A DNA stretch of 33,615 nt from Acidobacteriaceae bacterium (GTDB lineage Bacteria; Acidobacteriota; Terriglobia; Terriglobales; Acidobacteriaceae), in the NCBI GenBank assembly GCA_030038435.1, contig JASHOY010000403.1, positions 1-33,615 of the forward strand, in the 5' to 3' direction. Each line of letters begins with the position of its first letter. Positions within the stretch are counted from its first letter, which is position 1. Position numbers and translations under genes: made by a program. Shown here piece by piece: positions 24,430-31,882 of the stretch. The notes beneath the pieces were generated by a model. It made no database searches. It was given only the letters and a program-made list of their open reading frames with translations, and was not told the origin of the DNA.

Positions 24430-25467
24430 ATGAGATCTGTAAAGATTGTCACTCCTGCTTTTTTGATGCTGGCGCTAGCAGCAGCGCCAGCTTTCGCGCA
24501 GACCTCCATTATCAGCCCTGTCAACGGCCAGCAGGTTTCCTCTCCGTTTACTCTCAATATGACTGCCAATTCCTGCTCGTCTTTACCGGTGAGTGCGGTT
24601 GGCTACTCGCTTGACAGCAGTTCCAGTACATCGAGCTGGCCCGCCACGTACATCGACGGCCCGGTTGGCGCACCCGGCGGATGGCACACCCTTCACGTGA
24701 AGGTCTGGAACGACCAAGGCGGTGTATGCGTGACCGATGTTTCTATCGACGTGACCAGCGGCGCGACCGCGGCGAGCAGCGGTGCTTCCGTGGTTCCATC
24801 CAATGCGGTCAGCATAAGCAGCATTCAGACGCTGGGCAACTGGGTCGCCATCCACGACGGTGGTACGACAGGCTGGTCCAGTGGCACCACCTATGTGACG
24901 GGATCACCTTCGCTCACTGGCGGGGCCAGGCTATTCGCCGACGAATTCAACGACTTCGGCGGCGAGCGCTTCTCGGCGCAATTTGCCGGGACCACAACCG
25001 AGCAGAACTTCTTTTATGACGGCTGGGTTTACATCGCCAACGACACCAATGGATTTTCCAATCTTGAATTCGACCTTAACCAGACGCTCTCCAACGGCCT
25101 TACTGTGATCATGGGTTTTCAATGCGACAGTTGGAACAACACCTGGGATTACGCGGTGAACGGCGGCTCGCCCACCAAGCCCTGGGATACATGGGGGCAC
25201 GCGTCTGCAGCCTGCAATGTGCACCAGTGGGGCGTGAACCAGTGGCACCATGTGCAGATTTATTACACGCGCAATGATTCAGGCTGGGTTACTTACCACG
25301 ACGTTTGGCTGGACGGCCACGAGGAAGGCATAAACGTGACTGCTTTCTCCGGCTATGAGCTTGGCTGGGCTCCATCCGTGCTTACCAATTTCCAGATCGA
25401 TGGCAGCAGCAGCGGCACCACATGGAGCAACGTCTACCTCGACGAACTCACCGTATACCGCTGGTGA
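24430..25467 (+). CDS. Secreted protein with Ig-like and concanavalin A-like lectin domains
   Basis: This is a 345-residue exported protein. A clear signal peptide (residues 1-23, ending AFAQ) is followed by an Ig-like domain (about 25-108: SIISPVNGQQVSSPFTLNM ... GWHTLHVKVWNDQGGVC). After a Ser/Ala linker comes a beta-rich domain (about 130-345) with repeated aromatic strands (FFYDGWVYIAND, NQWHHVQIYYTRN, LDELTVYRW), resembling LamG/ConA-like carbohydrate-binding folds. No catalytic acid pair of a glycosidase can be pointed out, so binding rather than hydrolysis is favoured. Such proteins are frequent among secreted acidobacterial proteins, from memory. It stands alone and converges with smc. 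The signal-peptide coding sequence contains a perfect 8-bp inverted repeat. Confidence 0.72.
   Translation: MRSVKIVTPAFLMLALAAAPAFAQTSIISPVNGQQVSSPFTLNMTANSCSSLPVSAVGYSLDSSSSTSSWPATYIDGPVGAPGGWHTLHVKVWNDQGGVCVTDVSIDVTSGATAASSGASVVPSNAVSISSIQTLGNWVAIHDGGTTGWSSGTTYVTGSPSLTGGARLFADEFNDFGGERFSAQFAGTTTEQNFFYDGWVYIANDTNGFSNLEFDLNQTLSNGLTVIMGFQCDSWNNTWDYAVNGGSPTKPWDTWGHASAACNVHQWGVNQWHHVQIYYTRNDSGWVTYHDVWLDGHEEGINVTAFSGYELGWAPSVLTNFQIDGSSSGTTWSNVYLDELTVYRW
24469..24490 (+). repeat. Inverted repeat inside the signal-peptide coding region
   Basis: ctggcgct and agcgccag pair perfectly over 8 bp around a 6-nt loop, 40-60 nt after the start codon. It may be incidental to the Ala-rich signal sequence, but could shape mRNA structure. 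Confidence 0.4.
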
Positions 25468-25596
25468 TAATTGATGATCGCCTCTGCCACGGCTGATTGC
25501 CCTCCCGGTGCCGGTTTTTGGGAGTCCGGGAATTGAATTCTTATAGTAGAGCGAATTCCCCTGCAAACTGCAGCAACGGGCGGAAACGTCATCACC

Positions 25597-28500
25597 TCAG
25601 GCGGTCGCCCTCTGCCGCTCCAGTCCGCCCAGCTTCACGCTCACCACTTTAGAGACGCCGGGCTCCTGCATGGTCACGCCGTAGATCAGATCCGCCGCCT
25701 GCATCATCCGTTTGGAGTGGGTGATCACGATGAACTGGGTCTCGCGGGTGAGCGAGCGCATGAAGTCAGCGAAGCGCGCCACGTTGGTTTCATCCAGCGG
25801 GGCATCGACTTCGTCGAGCAGGCAGAAGGGGCTGGGCTGGAACTGGAAGATGCCCACCAGCAATGCCAGCGCGGTTAAGGCCTTTTCGCCGCCGGAAAGC
25901 AGCAGCACGTTCTGCAGCTTTTTGCCCGGCGGCTGGGCCACGATGTCCAGTCCGCTCTCATCCTGATTCTCTTCATCGGTGAGCCGCAGGAATGCCTGCC
26001 CGCCGTTGAAGAGACGCGCAAAGACCTGCGCAAAATTCTCGTTGATACGCGCAAACGCCTCATCGAACTTGGCCCGCGAAATGCGGTCGATCTCGCGAAT
26101 AGTCTCCTGGGTATTATCGATGGATTCGATCAGGTCCTTTCGCTGCTCGCTCAGGAAAGCGTGCCGCTCGGCGGTTTCCTTGTATTCGTCGAGCGCCATC
26201 ATGTTTACCGGGCCCATCTGCTCGATGCGCTGCTTCAGTCCGCGGCACGTCTCCTCTTCGGCGGACAGAGCTTCCGCTTCCAGTCGCGGTGTTTCAGCGT
26301 CTTCGCGCAACACCTGGGCTTCCACATTCACTTCGCCGAGGCAGCTTCCTTCCAGATGTTCCAGGTCGGAACTGAGCTTGGCTGCCTCGCTCGATCGCGC
26401 CGCTCGATGGTCGCGCATCTGGTCCAGCGCCGCGCGCTGCGATTTCAGGTTTGTCTCCATCGCTGCAAGCTGTTGCCGCACCTGAAGGGCATCGGCGGCA
26501 ATGGTCTGCACCTGCGCTGTCGCCTCTTCGCGTGCCGCGGCAAGCTCCTTCTGCCGCTCGGCCAGTGCCGCGCTCTCTGCTGTTCGCTGTTCCCGCTCGC
26601 CGGCGGCCGATGCCCGTTGCTGCTCGACGGCGAGCACCCGCCGCTCCAGGTCGGCATGCAGGCGATCGATGCGTTGGAAGGCCGCCTCTGCGCCGCGCCG
26701 CCGCTCTTCCAGTCCGGCCAGCTCCGCCGTAACCTGGGCCGCTTCCTGCTGCATGGATTCGCGCGTACGCCGGAGCTCATCCAATTGCGCATGCATCAGC
26801 TCGAGGCCGGCCTCGGCTTCTTTGTGCTCGGTCTCCATCCGCTCTGCTTCGCCGCGTTCCTTTTCGATCGACAGGCGCTTGGCTTGGCACGCTTCGCCGT
26901 TGCGCGCCGCCTGTGCGGTCCACTCCTGTAACCGCCTCTCCAGACGTTGCGTCTCGGCCTCCATCTGTTTGAGCGCCGCGCCCAGGTTGGCAGTTTCCGT
27001 TTCGGCTTGGCGCCGCTCCGCGCTGCGCACCTCAAGTTGCGCGGTCAGCTCGGCGATGGTCCTCGCCAATTCGGCGGCTTCCGCCTCTGCCTGCTCCAAT
27101 CCCGCTTGCACTTTGGCCAGGCGGTTCTCTGTGTCGCGGAGGTCACGCTTCAGCGCCAGCGGTCCTTCGCTGGCCGGCTTGCCTCCCGTTACCGTGGCGT
27201 TATGAAAGCACTCGCCCTCCGGGGTCAGGAAATAGGCATGCCCATATTGCGCCGCCAGCCGCCGGCCGGTCGTAGAATCTTCCACCAGGTAACCGTCTCT
27301 CAACTTGGGCAGAATCTTCTCCAGCGATTTCCCAAAGCCATTCAGCACCCGGATCGCATCTTTGAGCGGAATCACGCCCGACTCCTTCACTGTCTCGGCG
27401 CCGGTGTCGAACAGTTCTCCCTGGGCATCGGAGTGAATCAGAAACGTAGCCCGTCCATCCACGCCCGATTTCAGCAGGCGAACGCCTTCCTCGGCGGCGC
27501 CCCAGTTTTCCACGACAACATAATTCAGCTCTTCGCGCAGGAATTCGTCGACCACGCCTTCGTGCGCGCCGCTCACTTCCAGAAAATCCGCCAGCGTGCC
27601 CACGGGCGCAACGCTTTCTGCCAGTGCTCCGGGCTTGAGCAGCCGGCGCACGGTGTCCGTCGAATAGCCGTGATTCCGGATCAGAGCCTGCAGGGAATCG
27701 CGTCGTCCTGCCGCGGCCGCCTGGTCTCCGCGCAACTGGTTAGCCCGATCGCGCCGCGCCGTTTCTTCCGCGCGCCGTGCCTGCAAGCCTTCCCGCAGCG
27801 ATGCGATCTGCTCTTCAAGTTGTTGGAATGTTTGCTGTGCCGCGTCGAGCCGTTGGCGTGATTGTCCGGTCTCTACGGTCAGATTCTCGTGTTCGTTGCG
27901 CGCCTGACCCGTCTCCGCGGCCAGCCGCTCGGCTTCGCGCTCCAGCGCGGCAAGACTCTCTTCAGCCTGTGCAGTATGATTTCGCGCGTTGCCGGCGAGC
28001 GTGAGCAGATGCATGGCATGGCGGCGCCGGGTCTCCAGTTCGCGCTCCGCGGTGAAGACTTCTTCCGCGGCGGTGCGCGCTTCCTGCTGACGGGCCTCCA
28101 CCTTCTGCCGGAATGCCCGCGCCTCACCCGCAGCCGTTTCCAGAAATTTGTGCTGCTGCTCGCGTTCCTCGGCAATGCCGCTCAATTGGGCGCGCGTCTG
28201 TTCCAGCTCGGCTCCCGCCGCCGCAATTCGCGCTTCCAGTTCCACGATGCGCTCGGAGTTGCTCCGTTCCCGCGCCGTGGCTCGCTCCAACTCAACGGCT
28301 GCCTGGTTGGCGCGTTGCTGGGCTTCGTGCCCCTGCTGTTCCAGCTCGTATCCGCGTTCGGTCAGCGAGTGCTGGCTGCTCTCCAGCCCTCCAATCTCCT
28401 CCGCGGCGCCGGAAATCTTCTCTGACAGAGCCGCAATCTCCTGTTCCAGCCGCTGTTGTTCGGCATCCATCATGGCGATGCGCGTGGCCAGCACCACGCG

Positions 28501-29457
28501 CATTCTGCCGCGCAGTTCTTCCCGCACCGCGGCAAAACGCTCGGCCTTGGCCGCCTGCCGCTTGAGGCTGTTCATCTGCCGCGTGACTTCTTCGAAAATG
28601 TCGTCCACGCGCGCCAGGTTCTGTTTGGCGCTTTCCAGGCGCAGTTCCGCCAGGCGCTTCTTGGTCTTGAATCGGGTGATGCCGGCGGCCTCTTCGATGA
28701 TGGACCGGCGGTCGTGCGGCTTGGAGCTGAGTAACTGCCCAATCCGCTCCTGCCCGATGATGGCGTAGCTCTCCGGGCCAAGGCCCGTGCCCATGAAGAT
28801 GTCCTGAATGTCGCGGAGCCGGCAAAGCTTGCCGTTGAGCAGGTATTCACTTTCCCCGGTGCGGAAAAGGCGCCGCGTAATGACAATTTCGCCCTTTTGC
28901 GGGGTCCGCGCGAATTTGCGCCGGCGAATTTTGAGTACGACGGCCTGTGGACCCTCGGCGGCTGCCTGCGCACCCTCCGTCGTTGCCGAGGCGCCTTCAC
29001 CCGGGGTCTCTTGCGCGGGCGCCTCTTGTCCCGGCTCATCCTCGATCACCTGTCCCGGCTGCTCGGCGGCGATAATCTCTTCTGCCTCGGCGGCGCGCCT
29101 TTGCCGCTCTTCCTGCTCATCCCAATCCGCAGGAGACTCGTGATCAATGACCACGTCCGGCTCAACAGGCACCGGCCCTTCGTAGGCCGCGGGATCGACG
29201 AGCGTCAGGGTTACTTCGGCCATGCCCAGGGGCTTTCGGTCGCGAGTGCCGGCAAAGATCACGTCCGACATATGTGCGCCGCGCAGGGTCTTGGCGCTCT
29301 GTTCGCCCAGAACCCAGCTAACCGCGTCCAGAATATTAGACTTGCCGCAGCCATTCGGGCCCACCACCACGGCAATCCCCGTCCCCGGCACCATCAGTTC
29401 CGTTCGGTCGCAGAAGCTTTTAAATCCCAGGATGTGGATCTTTTTTAATTTCAGCAT
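25597..29457 (-). CDS. smc: Chromosome segregation protein SMC
   Basis: SMC is the ATPase core of condensin and organises and segregates the chromosome with ScpA/ScpB. The protein has 1286 residues from ATG 29457, with GGAGA upstream and the family-typical MLKLKKIHILGFKSFCDRTEL; an upstream frame extension is not family-like. The Walker A motif is GPNGCGKSN (33-41). The two coiled coils flank a hinge near the middle (GTLADFLEVSGAHEGVVDEFL ... GRATFLIHSD). The C-terminal head has LLSGGEKALTALALL (about 1187) and Walker B CLLDEVDAPLDE (about 1212). Unusually, about 80 additional Glu/Ala/Pro/Gln-rich residues (about 92-188) interrupt the N-terminal head before EIVITRRLFRTGESEYLLNG. scpA and scpB are not in the window. 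Confidence 0.96.
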   Translation of the reverse strand: MLKLKKIHILGFKSFCDRTELMVPGTGIAVVVGPNGCGKSNILDAVSWVLGEQSAKTLRGAHMSDVIFAGTRDRKPLGMAEVTLTLVDPAAYEGPVPVEPDVVIDHESPADWDEQEERQRRAAEAEEIIAAEQPGQVIEDEPGQEAPAQETPGEGASATTEGAQAAAEGPQAVVLKIRRRKFARTPQKGEIVITRRLFRTGESEYLLNGKLCRLRDIQDIFMGTGLGPESYAIIGQERIGQLLSSKPHDRRSIIEEAAGITRFKTKKRLAELRLESAKQNLARVDDIFEEVTRQMNSLKRQAAKAERFAAVREELRGRMRVVLATRIAMMDAEQQRLEQEIAALSEKISGAAEEIGGLESSQHSLTERGYELEQQGHEAQQRANQAAVELERATARERSNSERIVELEARIAAAGAELEQTRAQLSGIAEEREQQHKFLETAAGEARAFRQKVEARQQEARTAAEEVFTAERELETRRRHAMHLLTLAGNARNHTAQAEESLAALEREAERLAAETGQARNEHENLTVETGQSRQRLDAAQQTFQQLEEQIASLREGLQARRAEETARRDRANQLRGDQAAAAGRRDSLQALIRNHGYSTDTVRRLLKPGALAESVAPVGTLADFLEVSGAHEGVVDEFLREELNYVVVENWGAAEEGVRLLKSGVDGRATFLIHSDAQGELFDTGAETVKESGVIPLKDAIRVLNGFGKSLEKILPKLRDGYLVEDSTTGRRLAAQYGHAYFLTPEGECFHNATVTGGKPASEGPLALKRDLRDTENRLAKVQAGLEQAEAEAAELARTIAELTAQLEVRSAERRQAETETANLGAALKQMEAETQRLERRLQEWTAQAARNGEACQAKRLSIEKERGEAERMETEHKEAEAGLELMHAQLDELRRTRESMQQEAAQVTAELAGLEERRRGAEAAFQRIDRLHADLERRVLAVEQQRASAAGEREQRTAESAALAERQKELAAAREEATAQVQTIAADALQVRQQLAAMETNLKSQRAALDQMRDHRAARSSEAAKLSSDLEHLEGSCLGEVNVEAQVLREDAETPRLEAEALSAEEETCRGLKQRIEQMGPVNMMALDEYKETAERHAFLSEQRKDLIESIDNTQETIREIDRISRAKFDEAFARINENFAQVFARLFNGGQAFLRLTDEENQDESGLDIVAQPPGKKLQNVLLLSGGEKALTALALLVGIFQFQPSPFCLLDEVDAPLDETNVARFADFMRSLTRETQFIVITHSKRMMQAADLIYGVTMQEPGVSKVVSVKLGGLERQRATA

Positions 29458-30089
29458 CTTGTCTCCATGCGGACACCCTCTTCCGCAGCCGGGTAATTCC
29501 TCCATATCCGCCATCGCAGGTTATCGAGGAGATGTCCGATACCAGACTCTATGGAGCCGGTACGAAGGTCAACGGCAGAATCGCCGCTTTTTGTGGATAA
29601 GGCGTGCCGTAATTGGTTCAGGCCGGAAAATTCTCTGAAAAACCCGGCATTTTCTGATTTCCCGAAAGCTTTTTCACGCTCGATGCACTCCTTCGCAGCC
29701 CGTTCATGGGCGTCGAAGGCGAAATCCGCATCAGTGCTAATTGGGCCCGCTGATTTGTTCTCCTGCCAGATTCATAGCATGTTCTAAGCGCTGATTTATT
29801 CCTTCATTGATTTGGGAGAGATGGACAATCCCGGCAGGCCGCACGGGCGCCTGGGTCCGTGACCGCCTGAATTCGGCCCCTCAGCGCTGTGGCACCCCAC
29901 CTTAGCGGAGCCGGGATGGGGCACCGACAACGGTGCAAGATCAGGCGGTCAGGGAGCACTTGAAAAGGAAATGAGCTCCAATCGTGAAAGCATATGATGT
30001 TAAAACTTCTGGTTTGGAATACACTGTGTTCAGCAACGGCCGTCACCCGTCGACCTGCAGCAAATCACCGGTCCGGTTGGGAGTCAGGC
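29458..30089. other. Divergent intergenic region smc / secreted-protein cluster
   Basis: About 630 bp with no convincing gene. It holds the smc promoter side, a hairpin at 29690-29719, and a repeat-like stretch near 29889-29927 (ggcacc at both ends with ccacc/ggatgg between). It also contains the upstream region of the three-gene secreted cluster, where no clear -35/-10 pair was seen. Confidence 0.4.
29690..29719. repeat. Imperfect hairpin, REP-like
   Basis: ccttcg/cgaagg and gccc/gggc pair around a 6-nt loop, separated by a 2x2 mismatch. No T-run follows. It is probably another dispersed palindrome. Confidence 0.4.
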
Positions 30090-30602
30090 ATGCTTAACCA
30101 TCGGTTTTGTCTCGCTGGTTTCTTGCAAAATCGAGCCATATGGCTCGTTGCTTTCGCCATTACAATCAGTGTCTCAGTTGCGCCCGCGCTGGCTCAGGAG
30201 CCACCTGGAGCCGCTGCCGCCGCTGCCGGCGCCGCTGTTGCTGCCAGCGCATCAGCGCCTGCTTCCCCTGCGTACAAGAGAGCCCAGTCGGCTGCCGCCG
30301 AGGGGGCGCAGGTCGGCGACAATGCTCTGACTTCCCCCGAATCGAATGCCGCTCCGCCCGCCACGACAGAGGTAGCCGCGAACGGGACGACATCGCCCGA
30401 GGGCGCCGAAAAGCAGAATAAGGTTGCGCCGGGGCCACCCCTCACTGGCGTAGCGGCGCAATGCGCCGACCTGCTCAAGTTGGCCACGGATCTCAAAACC
30501 GAAGTCGACAAGACGACCAAGGACGAACTTTCCGTTTCTGTGGTCCGCGACGCGGGTCAGATCGAGGAATTGGCAAAGAAGATGCGCGAAGGGCAGCGCT
30601 AG
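30090..30602 (+). CDS. Small secreted protein A of a three-paralogue cluster
   Basis: This is a 170-residue protein from ATG 30090 with GGAG 6 nt upstream; an earlier in-frame ATG at 29994 lacks a site and would bury the signal peptide. A signal peptide spans residues 1-36 (ending PALAQ). A long Ala/Pro/Ser/Thr-rich low-complexity region follows (about 37-115), then a C-terminal helical segment: QCADLLKLATDLKTEVDKTT, then DELSVSVVRDAGQIEELAKKM. This segment aligns in spacing with the C-termini of the next two genes (LL-L...L--E--K ... IE-LAK), so the three are probably paralogues. No enzyme motif is visible. The cell location is periplasm or outside. I associate the helical tail with many acidobacterial exported hypotheticals, from memory. 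Confidence 0.75.
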   Translation: MLNHRFCLAGFLQNRAIWLVAFAITISVSVAPALAQEPPGAAAAAAGAAVAASASAPASPAYKRAQSAAAEGAQVGDNALTSPESNAAPPATTEVAANGTTSPEGAEKQNKVAPGPPLTGVAAQCADLLKLATDLKTEVDKTTKDELSVSVVRDAGQIEELAKKMREGQR

Positions 30603-30644
30603 CACTGCGACGCGTACGGGTTTCTTACATAAAGGATCGTCGCT

Positions 30645-31115
30645 ATGGAGATTCAGACGGGGCAGGATTCAAAGCCGGGAATGGGCAGCAACGGCGGCCG
30701 GACATCGCGCCGGCTTTTGAGGGTTGGGCTCGCTTTCTTTGTCGCATTTTGCGCCGCAGCAACAACTTGCGCGCAATCCAGATATGGCCCGGGAGGCCCT
30801 CAGAATTCGCAAGCCGGCGATACATCCAACGTGACTCCAAGGGGAGCTTTTCAGGGCCGCAGGATCCGCGAGCTCAACGTGGAACGGCAGAGAGAAATGG
30901 TCACCGACACGAACAAACTACTCGAGCTCACCGGAGAACTCAACGCGGAGATCGCCAAGAATCATGGAACTGAACTCACGGCCGATCAGTTGCACATGCT
31001 GGAGAGGATTGAAAAGCTCGCCAAATCTGTTAAAGAAAAGATGACCAATCCGGTGCAGGGAACTATCTTCGAGGAGAGCTTCCCGCCGCCCATGAGTATG
31101 CCTGGAATGCAGTAG
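30645..31115 (+). CDS. Small secreted protein B of a three-paralogue cluster
   Basis: This 156-residue protein from ATG 30645 has AAGGAT upstream. The N-terminus is long and basic before a hydrophobic core (RRLLRVGLAFFVAFCAAATTCAQ), giving a signal peptide cleaved near 44. After a Gly/Pro/Gln-rich linker comes a charged helical domain: RIRELNVERQREMVTDTNKL, LELTGELNAEIAKNHGTELT, ADQLHMLERIEKLAKSVKEK. About half of these 62 residues are identical to protein C by eye. The tail is Pro/Met-rich. The gene lies 42 bp after protein A and 51 bp before protein C, which suggests one operon. The alternating Leu/Ile spacing suggests a helical hairpin or coiled coil; the function is unknown. Confidence 0.8.
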   Translation: MEIQTGQDSKPGMGSNGGRTSRRLLRVGLAFFVAFCAAATTCAQSRYGPGGPQNSQAGDTSNVTPRGAFQGRRIRELNVERQREMVTDTNKLLELTGELNAEIAKNHGTELTADQLHMLERIEKLAKSVKEKMTNPVQGTIFEESFPPPMSMPGMQ

Positions 31116-31166
31116 CCGGCAGCGCCGGAGGTCCAGGCCGGAGATCAAGATTGAGGATGGTTTCCG

Positions 31167-31628
31167 ATGAGCGGGCCAGTTGCATTCAATCCGAAGCCGG
31201 CAGGGATGCGGATTTCCCGATGGTTGACGGGATTATTGCCGGGCCGCGGCTTTGGGTTGGCAGTCGCGTTGAGCCTCACGGGGGTTGCACTGGTAAGAGC
31301 GCAGATCACGACCATTTCTCAAGGATCGCAACTACCCAGTCCCCAGGTTGTGGGCTCGATGGCCGATCCCAACAGCGGCCCGCGGGAGACCGACCCGGTA
31401 CTTGAGCGGCAGCGCATCCAGGCTTTGAGGATGGAGCGGGAGGCAGACCTGATTTCAGATACCAACAAGCTGCTTAAGCTCACCACCCGGCTTAACGCCG
31501 AGGTCGATGAGACTCACGCCACATCGTTGACCCACCAGCAGTTGCGTATGCTGGCGAAGATCGAAAAGCTGGCCAAAAGCGTAAAGCGGAATATAAGCAC
31601 CCCGCTTCCTGCATTGCCCTCGAATTAG
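31167..31628 (+). CDS. Small secreted protein C of a three-paralogue cluster
   Basis: This 153-residue protein from ATG 31167 has GAGGA 9 nt upstream; a second ATG 13 codons later would also keep the signal peptide. The hydrophobic core GFGLAVALSLTGVALVRAQ ends in a cleavage site near residue 46. After a short linker, the helical domain RIQALRMEREADLISDTNKL, LKLTTRLNAEVDETHATSLT, HQQLRMLAKIEKLAKSVKRN matches protein B closely. It ends shortly after this domain. It is the last gene of the tandem; an imperfect hairpin lies directly behind the stop. No catalytic motif, cysteine pair or lipobox is visible. A structural or binding role in the envelope is a guess. Confidence 0.8.
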   Translation: MSGPVAFNPKPAGMRISRWLTGLLPGRGFGLAVALSLTGVALVRAQITTISQGSQLPSPQVVGSMADPNSGPRETDPVLERQRIQALRMEREADLISDTNKLLKLTTRLNAEVDETHATSLTHQQLRMLAKIEKLAKSVKRNISTPLPALPSN

Positions 31629-31629
31629 G

Positions 31630-31707
31630 GCGAGCCTGACGCAAAACTCCGCCGGAACCGTTGCACAGCCCGCTAAGCGGCAGCGTTTGCGCCAGGACAG
31701 GGCTCGC
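31630..31707 (+). repeat. Nested inverted repeat behind the secreted cluster
   Basis: The outer arms gcgagcc/ggctcgc (31630-31636, 31701-31707) and second arms cgcaaa/tttgcg (31640-31645, 31686-31691) enclose ccgct-a-agcgg (31670-31680). It starts 2 nt after the stop of protein C. It may end the transcript, or be another intergenic repeat; the closest T-run (ttttt) is some 20 nt further on. Confidence 0.45.
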
Positions 31708-31882
31708 TCAGCTTCTCATTTTTCCTGGATCTTCCCTCTTTGAGGATTGAAACTGCCCGCCAACGCCATTGCCGGAAATTTACTTCTCCGGAATGCGACA
31801 ATTTGATCAGACTGCACATCTCCTAGCTGGGGCGTTACAATAAGCGGGGCTTTCCCGCCTGACCGGTTAAATTTGAGGGAGA

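Noticed and set aside
29551-29787. Plus-strand frame of 78 codons between smc and the secreted cluster
   Set aside because: Contains a REP-like hairpin and no family-like sequence.
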